Of a DNA stretch of 64,000 bases, positions 16,717 to 23,948 are shown piece after piece. How positions within the stretch are numbered: the stretch's first letter is position 1; every line of letters begins with the position of its first letter. Both the position numbers and the translations under genes were made by a program. This DNA comes from Parvularcula sp039822105. Lineage in GTDB: Bacteria; Pseudomonadota; Alphaproteobacteria; Caulobacterales; Parvularculaceae. The stretch is taken from positions 1 to 64,000 of the forward strand of contig JBCBMW010000004.1 of the NCBI GenBank assembly GCA_039822105.1, read 5' to 3'. Below the pieces are notes generated by a model. That model did no database searches and had not been told where the DNA came from. It saw only the letters and a list, made by a program, of their open reading frames with translations.

Positions 16717-17688
16717 ATGCCCGTAGGACCCAGGAACAGCATCACAGATATCAAAGGCTTAAAGGTTGGCTGCGCGGAGGACGCCGCGGCCAAAACAGGC
16801 GTCACGTTGCTCTTGCCAGAGGCACGGTTGCGCGCGGCGGCTGATGTGCGGGGCGGAGCGCCTGGGACGCGAGAGACCGATACACTGAGGCCAGGAGCGC
16901 TCGCCGATGAGGTGCACGGCATCGTTTTGAGCGGCGGCTCGGTCTACGGCCTGGCCGCAGCCGATTCCGTTTGCCGCCTGTTGGGCGCTGCTGGCCGGGG
17001 CTACGGCATGGTGCAGCGGGAAGGCGTACCGCAGTCACCGATCGTGCCTGCGGCCATCCTTTATGACCTGGCCAATGAAGGCGATAAAGATTGGGGTACG
17101 GAACCTCCCTATGCTGCGCTGGGGGAGGAAGCCTATCACGCCGTTTCTGAAGATGTGCCGCTTGGCTCTTTTGGCGCGGGCCTTGGCGCCACCGCTGGCG
17201 CCTATCCAGGCGGGCTGGGCACGGCGTCCTGGGTGACGGAGGACGGCTTCACCGTGGCGGCGCTCGTCGCGGCTAACCCGTTTGGTTCACCTTACGTGCC
17301 CGGGACCAAACAGTTCTGGGCTGCACCTTTTGAGGTGGACGGAGAGTTTGGCGGTCGCGGTTTCCCCCAAGAGGCGGGCGCTGCGGGCCTGCCGCCTGAC
17401 ACCAAAATGGGCACGGCGACCAGGAGCAACACCACGATCGCCATCATCGCGACAGATGCCGATCTTCCGGTCACAGAGCTCGAGCGCCTGGCCGTCATGG
17501 CGCAAGACGGCCTCGCGCGAGCGATCCGTCCGGCTCACGCGCCTGTCGACGGAGATGTTGTGTTTGCTGTCACGACCGCTGAGAAAGAGATCAGTATCCC
17601 CCTCTTCATGGCGTCAGGGATCCTCGGCTCCATCGCCGGTGATGTGATGGCAAGGGCCATCGCCCGCGGTGTGCATGCCGCTGAATGA
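16717..17688 (+). CDS. P1 family (S58, DmpA/NylC-like) N-terminal-nucleophile peptidase
   Basis: A 323-residue hydrolase that should cleave itself to free a nucleophile. The NSITDIKGLKVG start, the RGGAPGTRETD block and the GGSVYGLAAADSV helix are characteristic of the P1 peptidase family (DmpA aminopeptidase, BapA, nylon hydrolase NylC). The likely cleavage site is RSN238|T239TIAIIATD, where the family has Asn-Thr or Gly-Ser; Thr239 indicates the NylC-type branch. Substrate unknown: N-terminal residues of small peptides or beta-peptides are possible. The last 75 bases overlap, antisense, the end of the FtrA-like gene. Confidence 0.88.
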   Translation: MPVGPRNSITDIKGLKVGCAEDAAAKTGVTLLLPEARLRAAADVRGGAPGTRETDTLRPGALADEVHGIVLSGGSVYGLAAADSVCRLLGAAGRGYGMVQREGVPQSPIVPAAILYDLANEGDKDWGTEPPYAALGEEAYHAVSEDVPLGSFGAGLGATAGAYPGGLGTASWVTEDGFTVAALVAANPFGSPYVPGTKQFWAAPFEVDGEFGGRGFPQEAGAAGLPPDTKMGTATRSNTTIAIIATDADLPVTELERLAVMAQDGLARAIRPAHAPVDGDVVFAVTTAEKEISIPLFMASGILGSIAGDVMARAIARGVHAAE

Positions 17689-18636
17689 CCGGCGATAGGC
17701 GCTCGGCGAGACGCCCACATGGGTTCGGAACCGACGTTTAAGATTGTCCGCCGAACCCAGGCCACTGACCAAAGCGATATCGTCCAGTGTTGTTGCTGTC
17801 GTCTCGAGCAGTGTTTTTGCAAACCCTATCCTCTGTTGCGTTAGCCAGTGTCCAGGGCTTTGTCCCGTCGTCGCAACGAAACGGCGGCTGAAGGTTCGGC
17901 TGCTCATCTTGCAGAACTCTGCCATCGTCTCGATCGACCAATCGGCGCTGGGGTTGGCGAGGATCTCGTCGATCAGTTGCGGCAGGGCGCCTTCGCGCGG
18001 CGCCGGCACGGGGGCCTCGACGAACTGGAGTTGCCCTCCCTGGCGATGGGGCGGGATCACCAGTCGCCGCGCCACATTGTTCGCCGCCGTGACGCCTTTA
18101 TCCTTCCGTACAAGATGCAAAAGAAGGTCAAGGCCCGCGGCCGAGCCTGCCGACGTGAGGACGTCTCCTTCGTCCACATAAAGAACATCACGCATAAAGG
18201 TGACCGTCGGGAATGCCTCCTCAAACTGCTCCCTATACAGCCAGTGTGTGGTCGCGCGCCGACCGTCCAGAACGCCGAGACGGGCCAGGAGAAAGGCGCC
18301 GGAGCAGATGCTGACCAGCCGCGAGCCGCCTTCAAAGGCGGCGAGAAGGGCATCGCGCAAGGCAGGGCTGGGCGTCTGATCCGGCGGCCACCCCGGAACA
18401 ACAATGGTGCCCACCTGCTCAAGGGCATCGATGCCATGATCCGCTGTCAGACGAAGCCGTCCATCACGTGACCGAACGCTTTTGGTCTCTGCGCAGGTGA
18501 TCAAGCGAAACCAATCGCTACCCAGCTCAGGCCGCTCGAGGCCGTAGACCTCAGCCACCAGCTGATATTCGAACCCGTAAAAACCGCTGGGCAGAAGCGC
18601 CGCGACGAGCAGGGGATCAGGGCGAGAGTTTGGCAA
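17614..18636 (-). CDS. ftrA: FtrA/GlxA-type AraC-family transcriptional regulator
   Basis: A 340-residue regulator with an N-terminal DJ-1/PfpI (glutamine amidotransferase-like) domain, about 10-190, including the nucleophile-elbow motif SICSGAFLLA, then a double helix-turn-helix AraC domain (about 230-325; SWSIETMAEFCKMSSRTFSRRF is mostly visible there). Best match in arrangement is FtrA, often beside a rhodanese gene, as here, where it is divergent. TTG start at 18636 with GAGGC upstream. The ~20 residues after the HTH domain overlap the P1 peptidase end. A TATTG-N10-CAATA repeat lies in the shared intergenic region. Confidence 0.85.
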   Translation of the reverse strand: MPNSRPDPLLVAALLPSGFYGFEYQLVAEVYGLERPELGSDWFRLITCAETKSVRSRDGRLRLTADHGIDALEQVGTIVVPGWPPDQTPSPALRDALLAAFEGGSRLVSICSGAFLLARLGVLDGRRATTHWLYREQFEEAFPTVTFMRDVLYVDEGDVLTSAGSAAGLDLLLHLVRKDKGVTAANNVARRLVIPPHRQGGQLQFVEAPVPAPREGALPQLIDEILANPSADWSIETMAEFCKMSSRTFSRRFVATTGQSPGHWLTQQRIGFAKTLLETTATTLDDIALVSGLGSADNLKRRFRTHVGVSPSAYRRSFSGMHTAGDGPCHHITGDGAEDP

Positions 18637-18648
18637 GAATAGCCTCTA

Positions 18649-18668
18649 TATTGACAAACATGCCAATA
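18649..18668. promoter_or_regulatory. Inverted repeat in the ftrA/rhodanese divergent promoter region
   Basis: TATTG (18649-18653) and CAATA (18664-18668) form a dyad with a 10-base spacer inside the 88-base divergent region. A TTGACA at 18651-18656 overlaps it and could be a -35 for the rhodanese gene, but no good -10 follows at 17 bases. An operator for the neighbouring regulator is an inference. Confidence 0.3.
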
Positions 18669-18724
18669 CCGCGAGACCCGGCTTGGTGCAAGATGAGTGG
18701 AGGATGGACACCAAGGAGGACGCC

Positions 18725-19192
18725 ATGACCAACGCAGTGACCCAGCGGCCAGCAGCTTCGGCGGCAGACGCAGCGGCCCATTTTTCGGCGCAATTTGCCT
18801 ATGAGACAGACTGTTGGGACGTGCACGATGCGATGAGCCAGGCAGAGCCGGGCTTTGTCTTGCTCGATGTGTGCAGCCCAGCTCTTTTTGAGACGGGGCA
18901 TGTGCCGGGCGCGATCAATCTTCCGCATGGGAAGATTATTGCGAGCAAAATGCGGGAATGGCCGGAGGATACCCTGTTCGTCACCTATTGCGCCGGACCC
19001 CACTGCAATGGCGCCGCCCGGGGGGCCTTGCGCCTGGCTGAGCTCGGCCGGCCAACAAAGCTGATGGCGGGCGGTGTCACGGGGTGGCTGGATGAAGGCT
19101 TCGCGTTGGAGACCGGCGCCGCGTGGGCGGGCTTGAGCCAATCCGCGTGCGTCCTTGGCGGCTTGAGGATGTGCCAAATCTGCTTCTCTTGA
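18725..19192 (+). CDS. Single-domain rhodanese-like protein
   Basis: A 155-residue sulfurtransferase-type domain. The active-site loop is YC89AGPHC94NGA with the catalytic Cys most likely C89 or C94 (family loops are CxxGxR or CWSPGCNG-like; here the cysteine in the PGCNG position is C94). The LLDVCSPALFETGHVPGAINLPH block is the conserved CH2 region. The start at 18725 follows AAGGAGG by 5 bases. The C-terminal ~23 residues past the domain run 70 bases into the next gene in another frame. Partner of the divergent FtrA-like regulator. Confidence 0.85.
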   Translation: MTNAVTQRPAASAADAAAHFSAQFAYETDCWDVHDAMSQAEPGFVLLDVCSPALFETGHVPGAINLPHGKIIASKMREWPEDTLFVTYCAGPHCNGAARGALRLAELGRPTKLMAGGVTGWLDEGFALETGAAWAGLSQSACVLGGLRMCQICFS

Positions 19193-19596
19193 TGAAGGCA
19201 CTCGCCGAATTCGAGGGTTATGCGGAGCAGTTCCGGGTCACCGAAGAGGCGCTGGAGAAGGCCTGGTGTGAAGACCCGCGGCCCTTTGAAGCCTTCGTGG
19301 CAGAAGGGAGCACATCGGTCGGCCTTCTCGGCATGGCGATCACCTATCAACAACCGTGGACCTACGATCTTCGACCCACGGTGGTCCTGAAGGAGCTGTT
19401 CGTCGTGCCCGAGGGCCGCGGCTACGGCGTCGGGGCGGAGCTCATGTCCGCGGTGATTGAGGAGGCCAAGACGCGAGGCGCGTCCCGGATCAACTGGACG
19501 GTCCTGGCGGACAACGACCGCGCCAAAGACTTCTACCGGCGCCTTTCCGGGAAGCATGATGCGAAGTGGGAGCCGTGGACTCTCGAATTGCCTTGA
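19123..19596 (+). CDS. GNAT family N-acetyltransferase
   Basis: A 157-residue acetyl-CoA-dependent transferase. Motif A is visible as KELFVVPEGRGYGVGAELM (acetyl-CoA-binding R/Q-x-x-G-x-G/A), preceded by VRPWRLEDVPNLL and followed by NWTVLADNDRAKDFYRRL. It resembles the diamine (spermidine-type) acetyltransferase subgroup by its KELFV-AxNxxA-FY pattern, but the substrate is unknown. GTG start at 19123 overlaps the rhodanese by 70 bases; a downstream start would cut the first strand. The stop at 19594-19596 touches the CCA end of tRNA-Arg on the other strand. Confidence 0.85.
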   Translation: MGGLEPIRVRPWRLEDVPNLLLLMKALAEFEGYAEQFRVTEEALEKAWCEDPRPFEAFVAEGSTSVGLLGMAITYQQPWTYDLRPTVVLKELFVVPEGRGYGVGAELMSAVIEEAKTRGASRINWTVLADNDRAKDFYRRLSGKHDAKWEPWTLELP

Positions 19597-19673
19597 TGGC
19601 GACCCCTGCAGGACTCGAACCTGCAACCGTCGGATTAGAAGTCCGGTGCTCTATCCAGTTGAGCTAAGGGGCC
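19597..19673 (-). tRNA. tRNA-Arg (anticodon TCT)
   Basis: Read on the minus strand from 19673: acceptor GGCCCCT pairs with AGGGGTC (one G-T), D-loop AGCTCAACTGGATAGAGC, anticodon loop CTTCTAA with TCT, and T-loop GGTTCGAGTCC. CCA is encoded at 19597-19599. It decodes AGA. Confidence 0.97.
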
Positions 19674-19716
19674 ATCGAGAAGGGGCCCATAGCACGGGTT
19701 GGGCCGACCGCTAGGA

Positions 19717-20025
19717 CTAGTGGGTCCAGGGCTTTCTGCGGGCTGAGGCAAAATTGTCAGCATAGGCCTTGAGGACCGGGGTCTGGTCCGCCGGCTCGAA
19801 CACCTGATGCGGGATGCCGTGGTCCTTGGCGTAGGCGACGGCTTGCTCTTTCGTTTCGAAGTGAAGGTGCACCTGGCCAGCTTGGGTGTCCTCAGCGCTG
19901 GTCCAGCCCATCAGCGGGTCCACCCGCTTGGCAAAGCGCGGCTCGAACTCAAGGATCCATTCCTGCGACTTGCCCTTACCGGACTGCATCGCGGTGCGGG
20001 CGGGGCGATAGATGCGTGCAAACAT
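19717..20025 (-). CDS. NDUFS4-like accessory subunit of complex I (ETC complex I subunit conserved region)
   Basis: A 102-residue protein matching the alphaproteobacterial homologue of mitochondrial NDUFS4 (18 kDa subunit). It begins ARIYRPARTAMQSG, has the WILEFEP strand and DPLMGWTSAEDTQAGQVHL, and ends in a Lys/Trp-rich tail. It helps stabilise the N-module of complex I at the inner membrane. Here it is far from the nuoABCD genes at 41.8-44.8 kb, which is normal for this subunit. Confidence 0.93.
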   Translation of the reverse strand: MFARIYRPARTAMQSGKGKSQEWILEFEPRFAKRVDPLMGWTSAEDTQAGQVHLHFETKEQAVAYAKDHGIPHQVFEPADQTPVLKAYADNFASARRKPWTH

Positions 20026-20108
20026 TCCCGCTTGATGGGGCAGGCCGAGGCGCAGCGCAAGACGTCGAACTGACGCCTCACGCGGTGAGGGGCTGGGGCC
20101 CCGTTTCG

Positions 20109-20501
20109 TCAGTTCGCGTAGCTCACGAGTTCATACTCCACGCCGTCATCGTCGAGGAAATAGAACCGGCGCCCAGGCTCGTAGTTGCCGTGGCCGAAGG
20201 GCTCAAAGCCGAGCTTTTTCACACGCTCCTCCGCAGCATCAAGGTCCTGTACGACGATGCCAACATGATTGAGATGGGCTTTCCGATTGCGGACAGTGTC
20301 TTTGTCTTTGGGTCCTTTGGGGGGCGCATAGACGGCGATGTAGTCGTCGTCGTTGCCCACATGGACCGAGTAGCCGCCCAGCGCAGAGGCGCCTTCCCAA
20401 CGAATGCGCCAACCAAAAAGATCGACCAGCATGTCTGCGGTTTTTCTGGGATCACTGACCGTGAAGTTCACGTGTTCCAGGACGGCTTTGCTGCTGCTCA
20501 T
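20109..20501 (-). CDS. VOC family protein (glyoxalase/bleomycin-resistance fold)
   Basis: A 130-residue metal-binding vicinal-oxygen-chelate protein. The two beta-alpha-beta-beta-beta modules are visible, with LEHVNFTVSDP at the N-terminus, HLNHVGIVVQDLD in the middle and YFLDDDGVEYELVSY at the end; the His and Glu metal ligands are there (His10, His76-like, Glu near 123). Could be a lyase, dioxygenase or resistance protein. Its start lies about 27 bases downstream of a SoxR-type promoter (20528-20558), so it may belong to a redox-stress regulon. Confidence 0.88.
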   Translation of the reverse strand: MSSSKAVLEHVNFTVSDPRKTADMLVDLFGWRIRWEGASALGGYSVHVGNDDDYIAVYAPPKGPKDKDTVRNRKAHLNHVGIVVQDLDAAEERVKKLGFEPFGHGNYEPGRRFYFLDDDGVEYELVSYAN

Positions 20502-20527
20502 TGCGTTCTCCTTCTCTCGATGGGGGC

Positions 20528-20558
20528 ACGCTAATTCCTCAACCTAAGTTGAGGTCAA
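20528..20558 (-). promoter_or_regulatory. SoxR/MerR-type promoter with 19-bp spacer and soxbox-like dyad
   Basis: On the minus strand: -35 TTGACC (20558-20553), 19-base spacer, -10 position TAGCGT (20533-20528). The spacer holds the dyad CCTCAACTTAGGTTGAGG (20554-20537), with the outer CCTCAA/TTGAGG half-sites and 18-base size of the SoxR operator. The over-long spacer and its central dyad are hallmarks of MerR-family activated promoters. No soxR or merR gene is in the window. It drives the VOC gene starting at 20501. Confidence 0.7.
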
Positions 20559-20655
20559 GGTTTAAAGTGAGCTTTTTGCTGATGGCTTGTGAGACCAACT
20601 CTCGCGCGAGGTTCGCGCCTCATCGCGGGTCTGTGCTGTGCTCTTGAAGGAAATC

Positions 20656-20732
20656 TGGTCGGGGCGGCGTGATTCGAACACGCGACCCCCTGTACCCAAA
20701 ACAGGTGCGCTACCAGGCTGCGCCACGCCCCG
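20656..20732 (-). tRNA. tRNA-Pro (anticodon TGG)
   Basis: Read on the minus strand from 20732: acceptor CGGGGCG pairs with CGCCCCG, anticodon stem CCTGT/ACAGG with loop TTTGGGT (TGG), T-loop TGTTCGAATCAC and encoded CCA at 20656-20658. It decodes CCA, and by wobble other proline codons. Confidence 0.97.
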
Positions 20733-20788
20733 ACCGGAGGAGGGCCCATAGAACCCTCTGGCGCGAGACGCAATCGACTTTTTGCTTG

Positions 20789-21226
20789 TTATGAACGCTT
20801 CATCAGCAGGCGGCCGCGCGCCTCTTGCCGTGCGGTGTAGAGGTTCTTGGCGTAGCCGGTGAAGATGGGCGTGAGCAGGCCCGCATCGAGGTCCAGTTCG
20901 TCCCGATAGACACAGGCGTGATCACCATCCGGCGTGATTGTCAGTGTGTGGTTCCAGCGCTTCACCGGGCCGCCGTGTTCGCGGCTGGCGACGACCCTTG
21001 TATCAGGATCGACCGTGATCATCTCGATGGACCATTGGCCCAACGGGATCCCCATGACCTTGAGTGGCAGGACGAAGTGGTCGCCCACGATCGCGTCACG
21101 GTCAGGAAGGCCGTCGAGCCCCGGCTGGGTGCCCAGGACCGCTTTAAGGTCGGTATAGCTTAAGATGCTGCGCCACATGACCTTCGCTGGGATCAGGTGG
21201 CGCTGCTCAACAACGATGATTGTCAC
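20789..21226 (-). CDS. SRPBCC-fold protein (polyketide cyclase/START-like)
   Basis: A 145-residue protein with the pattern of the SRPBCC ligand-binding fold: an N-terminal strand and helices (VEQRHLIPAKVMWRSILSYTDL), GDHFVLPLKVMGIPLGQWSIEMITVDP strands, and the long C-terminal helix TPIFTGYAKNLYTARQEAR. It probably binds a hydrophobic ligand; reaction unknown. Start ATG overlaps the stop of the lytic transglycosylase gene by 4 bases, so the two are co-transcribed. Confidence 0.7.
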   Translation of the reverse strand: MTIIVVEQRHLIPAKVMWRSILSYTDLKAVLGTQPGLDGLPDRDAIVGDHFVLPLKVMGIPLGQWSIEMITVDPDTRVVASREHGGPVKRWNHTLTITPDGDHACVYRDELDLDAGLLTPIFTGYAKNLYTARQEARGRLLMKRS

Positions 21227-22947
21227 CGCACGGACTTGTACAACGGACGTTCACCGGCGGCGGCTGCATCGCGGCTTGGCGCCGCCTCGCCCATCCGGTC
21301 GCGATAGACCCAGATGTTGGTCATCACGAGATCAACAAAGTGGCGGGCCTCTTTGTTCGGCACGCTTTCGAGCATCAAGAGTTGGTCATCGATCCGGGTA
21401 CGCGCGTGCCAGCGGCTGAAATTGCCAGGGCCCCAATTGTAGCTGAGCGCCATTTCAAACATGTCGCCGCGCCCGTCATTGTACCGTGTCAGGAGCGTTT
21501 CGACATAGGACTGGCCGAGCTGCATGTTGTAGCTGGGGTCATAAAGCCGTTTGGAGGCTGCCGTGCCGCGACGCATCAGGGCGCGATCACCGGTGATGTA
21601 GGACGCCGTCCGCGGCATCAGCTGCATCAGGCCAGCAGCACCGACGCGCGACTTCGCGTGGGTCATGAACTTCGACTCCTGGCGAATGAGGCCATAGAGC
21701 ACGGCCTGGTCGATCGAGTAACCGCCTGTCGGCTCAAGATCGTCCGGCACCGGATAAAGGGCGGGCCACAGGGCCCGGTCATCGGTTTCGCGAATGGCAA
21801 GACCTTCGGAGAGGTGCACCTCGGCTGAGGCCAGCTCGAGCGCACCCGCAAAGGCGAGAAGGTCAGCATCCTGCGACGGTGACAGTTCGCCATGGGCATA
21901 GCGCACTTCGAGCGAAGCCTCGTCATCCATACCGATCTCAGCGAGAGCGGCGGCCCGTTCGAGGCGCGGGTTGTCTTCCATCAGCGCCGCAATCCGGAAA
22001 TCATCCGCGTCGATCGGCGACCAATCGATGCCCGATCCGCGGCCGAGTTGTCCAAGCGCCAATTGTCCGTAGAGTGTCAAAGGGTAACCGCTCGCAAGGT
22101 CCAGATGGTGCATAGCATCGTCAGCTTGGCCGAGCGCCAGCGCGGAGCGAGACGCCCAATAGGCGGCCGCGGCGCGAAGCGAGCTCTGCTGGTGAGGCTC
22201 AGCCGCCATGGCGCTGTGATACTTATAGGCCGCTTCCATATCGCCTTGGCGCCAGGCGACGAGCCCCGCTGTCCATTGCGCGAGAACGGCGCTGCCGCCG
22301 GAACGATCGGCGGCTTTCCGGGCAAGAGAGCCTGCCTGATCAAGCCGTCCGTTCACGTAATAACTCTCGGCGATCCAGCCGCGGATGCGGTCGGTTTGGC
22401 GCGAGGTCAGCACATTAAACTGTCGCGGGTCGTTGAGATAATTCAGTGACTGGGTCGGCCGATCCTTGGCCAAGAGGTACCGAATGCGGGACTCGATCCG
22501 CGCCACCTGGCGCCGACGACCTTCGCTCAGCTTGTCGTAATCAGCCTCAAGCGCGGGGTTGAGATCCACGTCCACCGACTGGCGCCATTTGCGGGCGACA
22601 GGCCGTTGCGGCCGACTGCTCGATGGGCGCCGTTTCATCGCCAGGCGATAGATCTGCGTCGCATCCGGATGATCGGCGTAGGACGACAGCCAGCGCGCAA
22701 GCTCCTTGTAAGAGCTACGATAGGCGGTGGGATGCATGTAGCGCTGCTCAAAGACGTAGCCGAGAAGAACCGGGTTCTCGACCTCTTCGATCAAGGGGTC
22801 GGCCGCGCTCATTTTGCCTGCCTCTTGCAGGTCAAAAATCTCGCGATAGCGCGCTTCATCTTCCGGGGACAGAATATCGGGCGCTGCGATGGCAGCTGCT
22901 CCGGCGCCCCAGGCGACAAGCGCCGTGATCAAATGGCGTAGGGCCAA
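21223..22947 (-). CDS. slt: Soluble lytic murein transglycosylase (Slt-type)
   Basis: Periplasmic enzyme cleaving glycan strands of peptidoglycan to 1,6-anhydro products. Signal peptide at the start, then a long superhelical alpha domain (to about residue 400) and a C-terminal SLT domain (about 410-560). The catalytic Glu424 is in LIRQESKF, followed by SRVGAAGLMQLMP and YNWGPGN motifs. A TTG start at 22947 with AAGGAG 7 bases upstream is preferred to the GTG at 22986. Length 574. It overlaps the SRPBCC gene by 4 bases. Confidence 0.93.
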   Translation of the reverse strand: MALRHLITALVAWGAGAAAIAAPDILSPEDEARYREIFDLQEAGKMSAADPLIEEVENPVLLGYVFEQRYMHPTAYRSSYKELARWLSSYADHPDATQIYRLAMKRRPSSSRPQRPVARKWRQSVDVDLNPALEADYDKLSEGRRRQVARIESRIRYLLAKDRPTQSLNYLNDPRQFNVLTSRQTDRIRGWIAESYYVNGRLDQAGSLARKAADRSGGSAVLAQWTAGLVAWRQGDMEAAYKYHSAMAAEPHQQSSLRAAAAYWASRSALALGQADDAMHHLDLASGYPLTLYGQLALGQLGRGSGIDWSPIDADDFRIAALMEDNPRLERAAALAEIGMDDEASLEVRYAHGELSPSQDADLLAFAGALELASAEVHLSEGLAIRETDDRALWPALYPVPDDLEPTGGYSIDQAVLYGLIRQESKFMTHAKSRVGAAGLMQLMPRTASYITGDRALMRRGTAASKRLYDPSYNMQLGQSYVETLLTRYNDGRGDMFEMALSYNWGPGNFSRWHARTRIDDQLLMLESVPNKEARHFVDLVMTNIWVYRDRMGEAAPSRDAAAAGERPLYKSVR

Positions 22948-22997
22948 CGTGATGCTCCTTCGACAGCCCTCCAATTGGGGGCTCACTCATGCTCAAG

Positions 22998-23831
22998 TCA
23001 GGATTTGGACAGGACTTCGTTAAGCTTTGATTTCACGGCCAAAAGATCACGCCACGCGAGCCGTTTTTGTTGAGGTTGGCGCAACAGAAACGCCGGGTGG
23101 AACATCGGAAGCGCAGGGATCTTGCGGCCCTCCGCGATGATGTCCCGAAATGTGCCACGGGAGCGGGTGATGCCCGGGGCGTCTGGAAAAAGAGATTGGG
23201 TCGGCACATTGCCGGTCAAAATCACGACCTTCGGCTGCGAAAGCTCAATGAACCGGCGCATGAAGGGCAGGCAGGTCGCGACCTCAGCTTTAGAAGGATT
23301 TCTGTTGCCCGGCGGCCGCCAATAGATCGCGTTGGAAATACAAACCGGTGTCTGTCCCTCGCTGGGTGCGCGGGAAAAATCGATGGCGGCGAGCATGCGG
23401 TCGAGCAGGTGGCCTGACCTTCCGACAAAGGGCTTGCCGAGCCGGTCCTCTTCTTTCCCCGGCGCTTCGCCCATCACAAGCACGGGAGCGTTGAGAACGC
23501 CGTCATAGATGACGGGGCCTTTCGCGCCTTCTCGCAGGGGACAGCCCTCGAAACTGGCGATCGCTTCGATCAGCGCGCCGAGGTCTTGGCAGCCAGCGGC
23601 GATCCTTTCGGCTTCGCTGATGGCCTCGTCAGCGGGGATCGCTGCACCCTTTTTCGCCGTTCGTTTTTTGGGTGGAGCTTGCGGCGCGGGGGCCGTCGGT
23701 GCGGCCCTCTCCGGCGTCTCTTGCCAGGCCGCAAGACCACCTGGCGCGTCCGCCTCCACGGTGGTCACGCCTGCTTCATCATAGAATCGGAGGATGGCGT
23801 GCGCTTGCTCGCCGGTGATCGCCGTGCTCAT
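22998..23831 (-). CDS. udg: Uracil-DNA glycosylase, family 4 type
   Basis: Removes uracil from DNA in base-excision repair. A Pro/Ala/Lys-rich N-terminal linker (about 40-65) precedes the catalytic domain. Motif 1 is GEAPGKEEDRLGKPFVGRSG, with ISNAIYWRPPGNRNP next and motif 2 as FHPAFLLRQP. A cysteine at FEGCPL and another at ATCLPF are candidate Fe-S ligands. Length 277 residues. Transcribed divergently from etfD (117 bases between). Confidence 0.93.
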   Translation of the reverse strand: MSTAITGEQAHAILRFYDEAGVTTVEADAPGGLAAWQETPERAAPTAPAPQAPPKKRTAKKGAAIPADEAISEAERIAAGCQDLGALIEAIASFEGCPLREGAKGPVIYDGVLNAPVLVMGEAPGKEEDRLGKPFVGRSGHLLDRMLAAIDFSRAPSEGQTPVCISNAIYWRPPGNRNPSKAEVATCLPFMRRFIELSQPKVVILTGNVPTQSLFPDAPGITRSRGTFRDIIAEGRKIPALPMFHPAFLLRQPQQKRLAWRDLLAVKSKLNEVLSKS

Positions 23832-23948
23832 CGGGGGCAGCGTGCCGCGGCTTGCGCGGCATCACAAGAGACGATGCGATGCTGCGGCGCATGGAATCCG
23901 AGGCGAACTCAGGGCAGTGTTCGCCCAAAGAATAAGGCTTGTAAATCA

